Shown here: one piece after another, positions 10,316 through 18,423 of the stretch
How the letters are laid out: every line of letters begins with the position of its first letter
Position numbering within the stretch: position 1 is the first letter of the stretch
Assembly: GCF_015207375.1 (NCBI RefSeq)
Contig: NZ_JADEWY010000007.1
Span: 19,065 to 83,064 of the forward strand
From: Coleofasciculus sp. LEGE 07092
Lineage (GTDB): Bacteria; Cyanobacteriota; Cyanobacteriia; Cyanobacteriales; Coleofasciculaceae
Reading direction: 5' to 3'
Length of the DNA stretch: 64,000 nt
Made by a program: the position numbers and the translations under genes
The notes under the pieces: model-generated
The model's database searches: none
Told to the model about the DNA's origin: nothing
The model's input: the letters and a program-made list of their open reading frames with translations, nothing else

Positions 10316-11368
10316 ATGGCATCTCGCGAACGGATCGCAATCGACGCTATGGGAGGGGACTATGCCCCCGGTGAAATCGTTGCTGGAGCTATTCGGGCAC
10401 AAGAGGAGTTGGGTGTAGAGGTTCTGTTGGTTGGCGATCCTCATGCCATTGAATCCTCCCTAAAGCAACACAGCAATTCATCTCAGTTGGAAATTGTTCC
10501 GGCTGAGGATGTAGTTGGCATGGATGAAGAGCCTTTAGTCAGCTTGAAGCGCAAGCCTAAGGCTTCAATCAATGTGGCGATGGATTTAGTCAAGCAAAAG
10601 CGTGCCGAAGGTGTGGTTTCTGCGGGTCATTCTGGGGCAGCAATGGCGGCAGCTTTACTGCGCTTGGGACGACTTAAGGGTATCGACCGTCCGGCAATTG
10701 GCGCAGTGTTTCCCACGATGGTGGCGGGTAAGCCTGTACTCGTCTTGGATGTGGGTGCTAATGTGGATTGTCGCCCTAAGTATTTGGAGCAGTTTGCGGT
10801 AATGGGTTCGGTCTACAGTCAATACGTGCTGGGGATACCGGAACCGAAAGTTGGACTGCTCAATATTGGGGAAGAAGAACGTAAGGGTAATGATTTAGCC
10901 GTCCGTACCTATCAGCTACTGCAAGAGAATCCTAGAGTGGCATTCATCGGCAATGCAGAAGGTAGAGATGTGCTGTCGGGTAATTTTGATGTCATTGTTT
11001 GCGATGGTTTTGTAGGCAATGTCTTGCTGAAGTTTGCTGAAGCTGTGGGTGAGATCGTGCTGCAAATCCTGCGAGAGGAATTGCCCCAAGGGTTACACGG
11101 TCAGATCGGTACAGCAATTTTAAAACCTAATTTGAAGCGGATCAAGCAGCGGATCGACCATGCCGAACATGGGGGAGGATTGCTGTTGGGGGTGGATGGA
11201 GTTTGTATTATCAGCCACGGTAGTTCTCAAGCTCCTTCCATTTTTAATGCGATTCGCTTGGCAAAAGAAGCGGTTGATAACCAGGTATTGGAGCGAATTC
11301 AGTCGAGTGATTTCAAGCGTTCTCGGCAAGCCGCTAGTAGTCAAAGCACAGAGGAGGGAGGCGTTTAG
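10316..11368 (+). CDS. plsX: Phosphate acyltransferase (acyl-ACP:phosphate)
   Basis: A 350-residue PlsX that converts acyl-ACP and phosphate into acyl-phosphate, the acyl donor for glycerol-3-phosphate acylation by PlsY. The N-terminal IAIDAMGGDYAPGEIVAGA is the family signature. SAGHSGAAMAAALLRLGRL and GVDGVCIISHGSSQAPSIF are further conserved blocks. It acts at the inner face of the membrane as a peripheral enzyme. fabH follows on the same strand, an arrangement widely conserved in bacteria, but here 440 bp with a mobile palindrome separate them. Confidence 0.96.
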   Translation: MASRERIAIDAMGGDYAPGEIVAGAIRAQEELGVEVLLVGDPHAIESSLKQHSNSSQLEIVPAEDVVGMDEEPLVSLKRKPKASINVAMDLVKQKRAEGVVSAGHSGAAMAAALLRLGRLKGIDRPAIGAVFPTMVAGKPVLVLDVGANVDCRPKYLEQFAVMGSVYSQYVLGIPEPKVGLLNIGEEERKGNDLAVRTYQLLQENPRVAFIGNAEGRDVLSGNFDVIVCDGFVGNVLLKFAEAVGEIVLQILREELPQGLHGQIGTAILKPNLKRIKQRIDHAEHGGGLLLGVDGVCIISHGSSQAPSIFNAIRLAKEAVDNQVLERIQSSDFKRSRQAASSQSTEEGGV

Positions 11369-11807
11369 GGACTTGCGGCTTAATAATGTACCAATCAAGC
11401 TTGGCTAAATTAATGAATGCAGCTTTCCTGAATAGCAGTGGACACATATCTTAGGACAAACTCTGGTAGAGACGTTCCGGCGGAACGTCTCTACTAAATT
11501 CATATATGTCCTAACCGTCTTGGCAGTTGCTATAGTTTTCAAACTGTCGAGCCAGAGGTTATTACAGGCAACCTTAATGTACTGAGAACCCATGCCTTAA
11601 TTGAAGCTCAGACTCAAGATTACCGCTTGCCTAACACAGTTGCCTGTCATCTGCATTTGTCGGGAGTTTAATGATTGGTGGACAGTAGGTATTCAGGAAG
11701 GGGTAGAATTGATTGGGTTTGGGAGCTGGAAAGATATCATAAGGTAGCATTCTTTGTTGATTCATTCTTCAGCTTCTGTTTGTCCCAGCCATTGATGGAG
11801 AATAGCT
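11369..11807. other. 439-bp spacer between plsX and fabH
   Basis: No intact gene is present. The region holds a nested palindromic repeat (11452-11514). A short plus-strand coding-like stretch near 11675-11740 translates as QEGVELIGFGSWKD, weakly reminiscent of the GFGSFE core of HU-type DNA-binding proteins. It is too short and too degenerate to annotate as a gene. Confidence 0.4.
11452..11514. repeat. Nested palindromic repeat with GTAGAGACGTTCC arms
   Basis: A perfect 13-bp inverted repeat (GTAGAGACGTTCC / GGAACGTCTCTAC, 3-nt loop, 11466-11494) sits inside an outer pair TTAGGACA / TGTCCTAA. This is a dispersed cyanobacterial palindrome and probably a non-autonomous mobile element. It separates plsX from fabH and could form a strong RNA hairpin. 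Confidence 0.7.
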
Positions 11808-12806
11808 TTGAATCAATTCGGGGTAGGTATTGCCATTACCGGAAGTGGTTCTGCCACACCAGAAGTCGCTCTCTCTAACCATCAACTCAGTCAGATGGTT
11901 GAGACATCCGATGAGTGGATAGCAACTCGGACAGGAATCCGGGAACGACATCTAGCAGATGCCCAATCTAGTTTGAGCGAACTCGCTGTAGAAGCCTCCA
12001 AGGGTGCGATCGCTATGGCAGGAATTACAGCTAGCGAGTTAGATCTAATTATCCTGGCAACTTCAACACCGGATGACTTGTTTGGTAGTGCTAGCCAAAT
12101 TCAGGCGCTGCTGGGAGCCTCGAAAGCAGTTGCCTTCGATATAACAGCCGCTTGCTCTGGCTTTGTCTTTGGTTTGGTTACAGCATCCCAGTTTATCCGC
12201 ACTGGTGTTTATAAGAATGTTTTGCTCATCGGTGCCGATATTCTATCCCGTTGGGTAGATTGGTCAGATCGCAATACCTGCGTATTATTTGGGGATGGGG
12301 CTGGGGCTGTTGTCATGCAGGCAAACGAGAGCGATCGCTTGTTGGGGTTTGAACTGCGTAGCGATGGCACCCAGAATAAATCTCTTCAGCTTTCTTACAT
12401 ACCACAAAATAAAGAATTTGTCAATGGCATTGAGGTAGGTCAAGGTAATTTTCAGCCGATTACCATGAATGGCAAAGAAGTCTATCGGTTTGCCGTGCAA
12501 AAGGTGCCAGAAGTCATTGAAAAAGCCCTATTTCAAGCAAATCTTACCACTGAAGATGTAGACTGGCTGCTGTTGCACCAAGCGAATCAACGAATTCTTG
12601 ACGCGGTTGCCCAGCGGTTGAAGATTAGCAACCATAAAGTTTTGAGCAATCTTGCCAAATATGGCAATACTTCAGCCGCTTCCATTCCCCTGATTCTGGA
12701 TGAATCGGTGCGGCAGGGGAAAATTAAACCGGGTGATGTGATTGCTAGTTCAGGCTTTGGGGCTGGATTGACTTGGGGGGCGGCTGTCTTTCAGTGGGGT
12801 AGGTGA
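11808..12806 (+). CDS. fabH: 3-oxoacyl-ACP synthase III (KAS III)
   Basis: A 332-residue enzyme that condenses acetyl-CoA with malonyl-ACP to start fatty-acid synthesis. The thiolase-fold catalytic triad is C116 (DITAACSGF), H257 (LLLHQANQRI) and N287 (KYGNTSA). The start is a TTG codon preceded by GGAG. It gives MNQFGVGIAITGSGSATP, which matches the expected KAS III N-terminus, and no in-frame ATG lies nearby. It shares the lipid pathway with the upstream plsX. Confidence 0.96.
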   Translation: MNQFGVGIAITGSGSATPEVALSNHQLSQMVETSDEWIATRTGIRERHLADAQSSLSELAVEASKGAIAMAGITASELDLIILATSTPDDLFGSASQIQALLGASKAVAFDITAACSGFVFGLVTASQFIRTGVYKNVLLIGADILSRWVDWSDRNTCVLFGDGAGAVVMQANESDRLLGFELRSDGTQNKSLQLSYIPQNKEFVNGIEVGQGNFQPITMNGKEVYRFAVQKVPEVIEKALFQANLTTEDVDWLLLHQANQRILDAVAQRLKISNHKVLSNLAKYGNTSAASIPLILDESVRQGKIKPGDVIASSGFGAGLTWGAAVFQWGR

Positions 12807-12848
12807 GAAGGGTTTTGTGGGAGTTGAATAGCGATCGCACTTTATTAC

Positions 12849-13021
12849 AACTCACATCTTGCACCCGTCTCACTAACCGCCAGTGGTTTAAACCACTGGC
12901 TAATAGCTAAAGTCCTCTTAAGAGGACTGGATAAGAGTTTTATTCCACTTAAGCTATTAGCCCGGCGTTTGAACTCTGGGCTGATTTTCGGGCTTATCGA
13001 CAATGGTGCAAGATGTCAGTT
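12849..13021. mobile_element. MITE-like element, 17-bp terminal inverted repeats
   Basis: Both ends carry AACT-n-ACATCTTGCACC in inverted orientation (12849-12865 and 13005-13021, one mismatch). Inside are two perfect palindromes, CCAGTGGTTTAAACCACTGG (12880-12899) and AGTCCTCTTAAGAGGACT (12911-12928), and a CTAATAGCT / AGCTATTAG pair. It has no coding capacity, is 173 bp long and has the structure of a non-autonomous transposable element. A partly matching end (ATCTTGCA) bounds another palindromic element at 60677-60825. Confidence 0.7.
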
Positions 13022-13213
13022 ACAACCCATTCCCAATTAAAATAAACGATGCCTAGTAGTAGGGAGCGATCGCTAATTCTGGTGGGTTTTGTGCCTCTAA
13101 GAGAAAACCAATATTGCTGAGGTTGGTTCCTTCTACTGACTTGTCGCTAATTTCCCTAACAATAAAGCGTTCAGCGAGAGTTGGTAGCTAGGGCAAGAAG
13201 CGAGATTTCGAGT
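13022..13213. other. Spacer downstream of the STAND ATPase gene
   Basis: Together with the MITE this fills the roughly 400-bp gap between fabH and the minus-strand ATPase gene. I see a HIP1 site but no gene or clear terminator. Confidence 0.4.
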
Positions 13214-14605
13214 TCAAGTTGGTAACAAGGGGAGAGAGCTGAGATAATTTTTGAAAATTGGATTAATTTTCAGTAAAGCAGAGCGATAATTTTCTACATA
13301 CGTCGCGCCAAGGAAGTTTGGCGTATCTTCTAATAAACAACGTCTTTTTAAAGATTGTATGGCTTTTAATAACTCTGTAGGAGGATGAGATATTTCCTGT
13401 AAAATCTGGCTCAAATTAACTGCATCTTCTTGTGTGGCTAAATAATTCATTACCTGTTTTTCTGACTCGGATAATCTGAGCCATAAACGACTAAGTTGAA
13501 ATGTGATCGCATTACTTAATATCAAGTCAGGATAAGCTAAATATTCTGTGACTTTGCCAGCGAATAATTCTTGAATCATGGTTGCTGTCATTTCTAACCA
13601 TAAGGGATGACTTTGATACTTTTCAATTAAGGTATCCCACATCTGTTCGTCTGACAGTTGTTTATCCATTAATATTTGTTTAGCAGACTCTCCCAAACCA
13701 GGAAGCTTTAAGCAGCGGGTGAATTTATGGCGAGTAGCAATTGTATCTTCTGGTTGTTCGCTAGTAATCAATAATAAACTACTTGCATGAGATAATTCGG
13801 CAATTTGTTTAAATAAATGATAATATCCGTCAAATTCTGCTTGATATTGACTAGCATATTGTCTTGACTGAAATAACATCTGTAAATCATCAATAATAAT
13901 TAAACAGCGATGTTTGCGTAAAAATTTAAGCAATACATTGACTTGGCGATCAAGAGTACTGGGAATAATGGACGAAATAAAGCTTTGCAGTAAGTCCGTT
14001 AAAAAATTCTCGATAGTTGGACAATACCGAAGTCTGCGATAAACAATATAGTCAAATTGGGTTTGGATTTGTTCAATTAGTTTTATAGCTAGCGTCGTTT
14101 TGCCAATTCCGATAATGCCAACTAAGTTAACAAGGCGAACACAATCTTGGACTAACCAGGCTTTTAGAGTGTTTAATTCATCAGTTCGTCCGTAAAATTC
14201 GGTGAGTTCTGGGGCGGTATCTATGTCTAAGCAGGTTATTTTTTTATTTGGCTTGGATAGAGGAGAAGATTTAGGCGATCGCTTTTGTTTTGCACAAATA
14301 GTTACTTTATTACCATTTACTAAATATTCTATTGAACCACTGTTAGAGATAATGATTTTCTCTAAAATATTCCGTGCATTTAATTTATTAACATCTTCTC
14401 CTAAAACATCGGATAAAGCTTTCCATAATTCGTATGCACTATCTCGAACATGACCTTCACTTAAATTGTTTTCTGAGGCAATTTTGGCGTATTTCTGACC
14501 TTGTAGTGTACCTTTAAGAATTGCTTCTTGCAGATGGTCTAAGTGTTCGCCTGTATGAGTAAAGAGCAGTTCATCAGCGAGTTTCAAGGCTTCTGCAATG
14601 TCCAT
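13214..14605 (-). CDS. STAND/NB-ARC ATPase with N-terminal conflict-system HTH domain
   Basis: A 463-residue predicted signalling NTPase. Residues 1-90 (MDIAEALKLADELLFTHTGE onward) form the helical HTH-like domain found at the N-terminus of cyanobacterial vWA-MoxR-associated and other STAND conflict proteins. EGHVRDSAYELWKALSDVLG is its core. An NB-ARC ATPase follows: FYGRTDEL at about 137, P-loop GIIGIGKTT (163-171), Walker B LIIIDD (235-240). No C-terminal WD40 or TPR sensor is present, so it is a short form. The start is set at MDIAEAL, where homologous domains begin. The frame extends upstream through the iteron region but that extension is probably non-coding. The second HTH protein at 57292-58587 shares the N-domain and the upstream repeats. 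Confidence 0.75.
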   Translation of the reverse strand: MDIAEALKLADELLFTHTGEHLDHLQEAILKGTLQGQKYAKIASENNLSEGHVRDSAYELWKALSDVLGEDVNKLNARNILEKIIISNSGSIEYLVNGNKVTICAKQKRSPKSSPLSKPNKKITCLDIDTAPELTEFYGRTDELNTLKAWLVQDCVRLVNLVGIIGIGKTTLAIKLIEQIQTQFDYIVYRRLRYCPTIENFLTDLLQSFISSIIPSTLDRQVNVLLKFLRKHRCLIIIDDLQMLFQSRQYASQYQAEFDGYYHLFKQIAELSHASSLLLITSEQPEDTIATRHKFTRCLKLPGLGESAKQILMDKQLSDEQMWDTLIEKYQSHPLWLEMTATMIQELFAGKVTEYLAYPDLILSNAITFQLSRLWLRLSESEKQVMNYLATQEDAVNLSQILQEISHPPTELLKAIQSLKRRCLLEDTPNFLGATYVENYRSALLKINPIFKNYLSSLPLLPT

Positions 14606-14630
14606 AAATGAGTTAGATGGGCGGGTTTTT

Positions 14631-14708
14631 CCGATTTCATCCGATCTTTCCGACATTTTCCCGACATTTTTGGGAGTTTTTGGGAAAAAGTTCCGATCTC
14701 CTTCCGAT
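14631..14708 (-). promoter_or_regulatory. Phased CCGAT/ATCGG iteron block upstream of the STAND gene
   Basis: Six CCGAT or CCGAC pentamers lie at 14631, 14641, 14650, 14661, 14693 and 14704. They are spaced 9-11 bp, with one 32-bp gap, and the last runs into TTGATAA. On the sense (minus) strand they read as direct ATCGG repeats 26-100 bp before the start codon. The block at 58636-58704 has the same layout. This looks like a multi-site operator for a protein binding on one DNA face, possibly the gene's own HTH product. Confidence 0.6.
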
Positions 14709-14884
14709 TGATAAAGGGCTTGGTATTGGGTTTTGATGGAGTTAAGCCAAAAGTTAAGAGTAATTTTAGACGGCTCAGGGTTAAACCGCAAATGTGCGGT
14801 ATAAACCAACCCAAAATAGCATTGTACTCCAACTGCGAGCTAAGTAATAATTAGTTGGCTTAGTTTTTTTTTATGAAAGAAATT

Positions 14885-14950
14885 ACGGTGATTGTGTTTT
14901 TTTTGATGAAGTTTTTATAGAGGGACTTGTATCAGATGTTGAGATAAAAT
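14885..14950 (+). repeat. Leader repeat A (copy 1), upstream of the vWA/PEP-CTERM gene
   Basis: GTGATTGTGTTTTTTTT, ATGAAGTTTTTATAGA and ATCAGAT-n-TTGAGA recur at 17781-17846 with roughly 85% identity over about 65 bp. Copy 1 lies 85-150 bp before the DUF1194 start codon and probably includes promoter or 5'-UTR sequence. Confidence 0.7.
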
Positions 14951-15033
14951 AGAATATTTTCTATGTAAGGTTAAGCAGGATGATTCCTCGACTGACTCTC
15001 AGTTTCATATTTATATTTAGGAGATTTCTAATA

Positions 15034-15915
15034 ATGCCTGATCAATTACCATCTCAATCATTACTGTCGAAAATCTTACCGAGTTTTGCTGCGATCGCTT
15101 CACTTGGGGTTGGGGTTACTGTCGCTGCTCAGCTACCTGCATCGGCGGCAATGCTTACCCCAGTGAATGTTGAGTTATCACTATTGGTCGATGCCTCTGG
15201 CAGTATTGACAGGAATGAGTATGCGTTGCAGATGGGAGGCTACCGAGATGCTTTCATCAAGTTATCCCCACTGTTTGGTTCAGGTGATTTTGGATCTGTC
15301 GCGGTTAATCTTATTCAGTGGACAGGCGCAAACCAGCAGGAGCAATCGATTCCTTGGATGTTGCTGAACAATCAAGCTAGCGCCCTCGAGTTTGCCAACC
15401 TAATTGGCACGCTTGTCAGACCTCGTTCAACTGGCACAGCTCCTGGTTCTGCGATTCAATTTGCCGCTCCCTTGTTTAGCAGTAATGATTATGAGGGGCA
15501 GCGTTGGGTAATTGATATATCAGGAGATGACCCCGCAGAGTCCGGTGTCTCGACCAGTGTGGCTAGAGACAACGCCTTAGCAGCAGGGGTATCAGCCATT
15601 AATGGATTGCCCATTCTTCCTAATAGAGCTGACACTAGATTAGAAACTTGGTACAGAAACAATATTCAGGGTGGGGTCGGATCTTTTACCATCTCTGCCT
15701 ATGGATTTGAAGATGTTGAACGGGCGCTTGAGGAAAAATTACGTCGGGAGTTAACTGTCCCACCAACGGATGTCCCACCAACGGATGTTCCATCAACGGA
15801 TTTTCCATCAACAGATGTTCCATCAACGGCTGTACCAGAACCGACAACAATTCTGGGAATATTACTAGCTGGTGGTGGATTGGCTTGTCTCAAGCGCCGC
15901 CAGCGAGCAATTTAA
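15034..15915 (+). CDS. DUF1194 vWA-domain protein with PEP-CTERM sorting signal
   Basis: A 293-residue exported protein. The start is the ATG at 15034, after AGGAG, giving a signal peptide (hydrophobic to about residue 39, ASAAM). A von Willebrand A domain carries the MIDAS motif DASGS (53-57) and matches the DUF1194 type. Near the C-terminus a (V/F)P-x-TD pentapeptide is repeated five times, encoded by 15-bp DNA repeats at about 15755-15830. The protein ends with VPEP, a hydrophobic helix and KRRQR, the PEP-CTERM signal recognised by an exosortase. No exosortase gene is in the window. A surface or extracellular metal-dependent adhesion role is inferred. The ORF can be extended 18 residues upstream but without an SD. 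Confidence 0.85.
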   Translation: MPDQLPSQSLLSKILPSFAAIASLGVGVTVAAQLPASAAMLTPVNVELSLLVDASGSIDRNEYALQMGGYRDAFIKLSPLFGSGDFGSVAVNLIQWTGANQQEQSIPWMLLNNQASALEFANLIGTLVRPRSTGTAPGSAIQFAAPLFSSNDYEGQRWVIDISGDDPAESGVSTSVARDNALAAGVSAINGLPILPNRADTRLETWYRNNIQGGVGSFTISAYGFEDVERALEEKLRRELTVPPTDVPPTDVPSTDFPSTDVPSTAVPEPTTILGILLAGGGLACLKRRQRAI

Positions 15916-16024
15916 ACGGTTAGCTTTTTAGAAGGTGTTACTAGTAGCCTTGTCGGTTGGATTGAAGCATGTAGGCGAAGCCTTCTCGAAGAGTAACCCA
16001 ACACCTAAGACGCTATCGCGCCAA

Positions 16025-16225
16025 TTGATGTTGGATTTTGCCGGATTCGATGAATGACAGACAACAGGCTCAAATCTACAGCAAATGCGATCTGAAGAGC
16101 AGCAGCGCTGGCGCGATCGCATCTTACTTTTTATCGATGAGCGATCGCGCTTTTTGTAGAGAATCAATCGCATTTTCATCAAAAATACCAAGGAGAAATA
16201 CAGCATGATTAAGGCACTTCCGCTT
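16025..16225 (+). repeat. Leader repeat B (copy 1), includes the start of the PEP-CTERM gene
   Basis: The segment 16113-16225, with a looser match back to 16048, is repeated at 18733-18873. It includes the SD AAGGAGAAATACAGC and the first seven codons of the PEP-CTERM gene. The sub-block 16025-16059 (TTGATGTTGGATTT, GATTCGATGAATGA) recurs a third time at 19604-19638. Confidence 0.8.
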
Positions 16226-16849
16226 TTCGCCTCCGTAGCGATGGTTGCTTTCAGTGGTAGCTCCGCTATGGGGGCTACCCTGGTTGGGTCAGAACTGAAA
16301 CTTCGTCTTGAGCTACAACGCACTCCAACCAGTGAACTCTTAGTCAGTCCCTTTCCTGCGTCTGCAATTGTGAGCGAATCGGCAGTGGAGTTTCCAAACG
16401 CGCAGAGCTTAGGTTCAGTTCCAGGATTCTCCATTGTAAATGTTGCGATCGATGCAGGCGCAGATTACCTGGAGTTAGATTACCCTAATGCAGGATTTGG
16501 TCGATTTTCCAACACATTTAAGAACACCTACGTATTCACATTCTCTGCACCCGTTGCCTTGCAAATTACTGAGGTGTTGATTGACCCAAGCACCACGTTG
16601 GGTTTAACACCCGATCACGTCACTTTTGACGGCAACGAATTATCTGTGAATGTCCGAGGGCTATCCTACAATCGAAACTCGTTTGTTCGTCTCAACCTGA
16701 GTACTGTTGCTGCTTCTGAACCAGATGGTAGTCCCGTGCCGGACTCAGGTGTAGCAGTTCCCGAACCTAGCTCTGTCCTCTCGCTGGGCATCTTGGCATT
16801 GGCTGGAAGCATTCTCAAATGGCGTACCAAGCGTAACGCTCTTCAATAG
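16205..16849 (+). CDS. PEP-CTERM sorting domain protein, unknown function
   Basis: A 214-residue secreted protein. It has an N-terminal signal peptide (MIKALPLFASVAMVAFSGSS, cleavage near AMGA). A beta-rich middle with no recognised family follows, and the C-terminus is VPEPSSVLSLGILALAGSIL-KWRTKR, a typical PEP-CTERM signal. An AGGAG ribosome-binding site precedes the ATG. The stop codon TAG coincides with the left end of a TA-flanked MITE, so the extreme C-terminus (RNALQ) may have been set by the insertion. The gene's leader and first codons are duplicated 2.6 kb downstream without the rest of the gene. Confidence 0.75.
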   Translation: MIKALPLFASVAMVAFSGSSAMGATLVGSELKLRLELQRTPTSELLVSPFPASAIVSESAVEFPNAQSLGSVPGFSIVNVAIDAGADYLELDYPNAGFGRFSNTFKNTYVFTFSAPVALQITEVLIDPSTTLGLTPDHVTFDGNELSVNVRGLSYNRNSFVRLNLSTVAASEPDGSPVPDSGVAVPEPSSVLSLGILALAGSILKWRTKRNALQ

Positions 16850-16969
16850 ACCTCTTGCATAAATTCTGAGATGCCCCCTAAATCCCCCAATTCTGGGGGA
16901 CTTTTAATTCCTGTTCCCCCCAAGTTGGGGGGCTAGGGGGGCGAGAATCCAATGCGAGCAAGAGGTCTA
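16847..16969. mobile_element. MITE, TIR TAGACCTCTTGC
   Basis: Perfect inverted ends TAGACCTCTTGC (16847-16858) and GCAAGAGGTCTA (16958-16969) flank GC-rich palindromes (CCCCCAATTCTGGGGG type; CCCCCCAAGTTGGGGGG). The flanking TA dinucleotides are consistent with TA target-site duplication of an IS630/Tc1-type transposase. There is no coding capacity. The left TA plus the first G form the TAG stop of the preceding gene. Confidence 0.75.
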
Positions 16970-17033
16970 ATAATACCAAGTTGCGTTCAAACGTATAAGT
17001 TTCAAAGAAAATAGTAAAGTAAGGTCTGTAAAT

Positions 17034-17690
17034 ATGCCTGAGTCTATTGCTAGAAAAGTACCTCCGAGTTGGTTGGGATTCCACAGAGATGGGTTAATTA
17101 CTGTATTAATCCTTGACTGTCTATGGATGTTTATAGAAGTATCTGCGGCAGCATCCATTGTTGGAATTCCTGCAATTCCCTTTATAGCGTTTGTGCTTTT
17201 TGGATTAACCTCCTACATTGTTTTCTCTAAGCAACGCATTTTGGGTAATAGTTATGTTGAAGCAAGTTGGATATCCCTATTTCTTGGTGTCATTGCAGGA
17301 GTTCCGATTCCTGTTTTTTTTACAATAGGATTTATGGTGATTGGAATAGTGAATAAAATATTGCCGAAAACTAAAGGAATAGAAGTCAAATTACCCACTC
17401 TAGATCAGCAAAATATGGGCAAATTCATCAGTGACTTTAAGGTAGTAGAAGAGTTGCTGAAACTAGCTGTACAAGAAGTTGATGCTTCACAAGTAAGCTC
17501 CAAAGTCTCTGAAAACATTAAGTTCTTGCAGGACAGAGGGATGATTCCAGCAGATCTGGTTAAATCACTAGATAAAATCAGGGGCACCAGAAACAATGTT
17601 ACCCACTCAACTACAGAGATGCCTAGTGTGAGTGACCTGAGAGAGCTAAAAAAAGTCAAGGACGAAGTTGAAACAATTTTTAAGAGGTAG
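17034..17690 (+). CDS. Membrane protein with cytoplasmic HEPN-like C-terminal domain
   Basis: A 218-residue protein. Three hydrophobic segments (about 20-42, 45-64 and 78-110) are followed by a helical soluble domain. That domain (about 125-218) ends a long helix with KIRGTRNNVTHS, where R186-x4-H191 fits the R-x4-6-H motif of HEPN RNases or nucleotide-binding domains. DUF4145-like proteins have the same late motif. The function is not recognised. A membrane-tethered RNase effector is an inference from the motif and the toxin-rich neighbourhood. No partner gene overlaps it, and the start ATG lacks a strong SD. Confidence 0.5.
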   Translation: MPESIARKVPPSWLGFHRDGLITVLILDCLWMFIEVSAAASIVGIPAIPFIAFVLFGLTSYIVFSKQRILGNSYVEASWISLFLGVIAGVPIPVFFTIGFMVIGIVNKILPKTKGIEVKLPTLDQQNMGKFISDFKVVEELLKLAVQEVDASQVSSKVSENIKFLQDRGMIPADLVKSLDKIRGTRNNVTHSTTEMPSVSDLRELKKVKDEVETIFKR

Positions 17691-17934
17691 ACAAAGTTTA
17701 CTTTGGTAGAGCTAGCTAACACGTCGCGGTAGTAGACACCGAGAGATTACTGGGTTTGTTAACGTCTGATTAAGGAAAGCACAGTGATTGTGTTTTTTTT
17801 ATGAAGTTTTTATAGAAGGGGTTGAATCAGATATTGAGAGAAAAGTTGAAGCATGAAATCTAACACCTAAGACGCAATCAAGCAAATAGATGCATCCACA
17901 AAGTCCATCCGTTAGTCCAAAGAGTAAAGGTAAG
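17691..17934. other. Spacer with leader repeat fragments
   Basis: No gene is present. It contains copy 2 of leader repeat A (17781-17846), followed by TTGAAGCATG and AACACCTAAGACGC, both of which also occur together at about 15961-16014. The spacer is thus assembled from pieces found upstream of the two PEP-CTERM genes. Confidence 0.6.
17781..17846 (+). repeat. Leader repeat A (copy 2)
   Basis: It matches 14885-14950 (GTGATTGTGTTTTTTTT, then ATGAAGTTTTTATAGA). No plus-strand gene follows it, so it appears to be an orphan copy of a promoter or leader region. Confidence 0.7.
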
Positions 17935-18423
17935 TCAAATCTCGTCCACAAGGCGCAAAACATTGTTATATAGAGGCTCGGCAACCCAAAATCCAGCTTC
18001 ATTGACTAGAGCATCTAATAAAGGCTTTACCTCAGCAATCAAGCCTTGACTTTTCGCTTCGACCAGGATTCCCAAAATACCTGTGTATCGGAGGTTTAGT
18101 CTGGCTGCTACTAACCGACCCCGACGTTCATCAATCAAAACTTGATCGGCTTGAATCTCGACTGCTAGGGCGATCGCCTCCGCTTCTCCAAGGTCAAGTT
18201 CACCGCTCAGTGCTTCGACAAGAGTGCGATCGCTAACAGCACGAGTTTGAATCCAGTTAAGGGTTTGCACTTCAGTTGCACCCGCAACAGGAAAGTTGGG
18301 ATCAGTCAGTTCTCGATAAACGGCTTCGGGCATGAGAACCGTTCCATACAGTTGATGAAGGAGATGAAGTTGGTTAATTGCAGCGAGATTGTTGATGGGT
18401 GATGTATCACTGACAATAATCAC
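17935..18423 (-). CDS. PIN-like toxin, DUF3368 family
   Basis: A 162-residue predicted Mg2+-dependent RNase. The acidic residues expected for the PIN fold are D6 (VSDTSPI), E38 (YRELTD), E80/E82 (GEAEAIA) and D98 (LIDERRGR). DUF3368 proteins pair with UPF0175 antitoxins in type II systems, and such a gene precedes it. Its start overlaps the antitoxin stop by 4 bp (ATGA), a sign of translational coupling. No truncation is seen. Confidence 0.85.
   Translation of the reverse strand: MIIVSDTSPINNLAAINQLHLLHQLYGTVLMPEAVYRELTDPNFPVAGATEVQTLNWIQTRAVSDRTLVEALSGELDLGEAEAIALAVEIQADQVLIDERRGRLVAARLNLRYTGILGILVEAKSQGLIAEVKPLLDALVNEAGFWVAEPLYNNVLRLVDEI

Noticed and set aside
11675..11740. Coding-like stretch resembling the HU core GFGSFE.
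   Set aside because: Only about 14 residues match loosely, with no frame continuity before or after.
14606..14809. Upstream extension of the STAND ATPase frame by 68 codons.
   Set aside because: It reads through the CCGAT iterons, and the conserved domain begins at the internal ATG at 14605.
15928..16434. A 168-codon minus-strand frame antisense to the PEP-CTERM gene start, similar to the upstream extension of the UPF0175 frame.
   Set aside because: The similarity is due to duplicated leader repeat B read on the wrong strand; no coding features.
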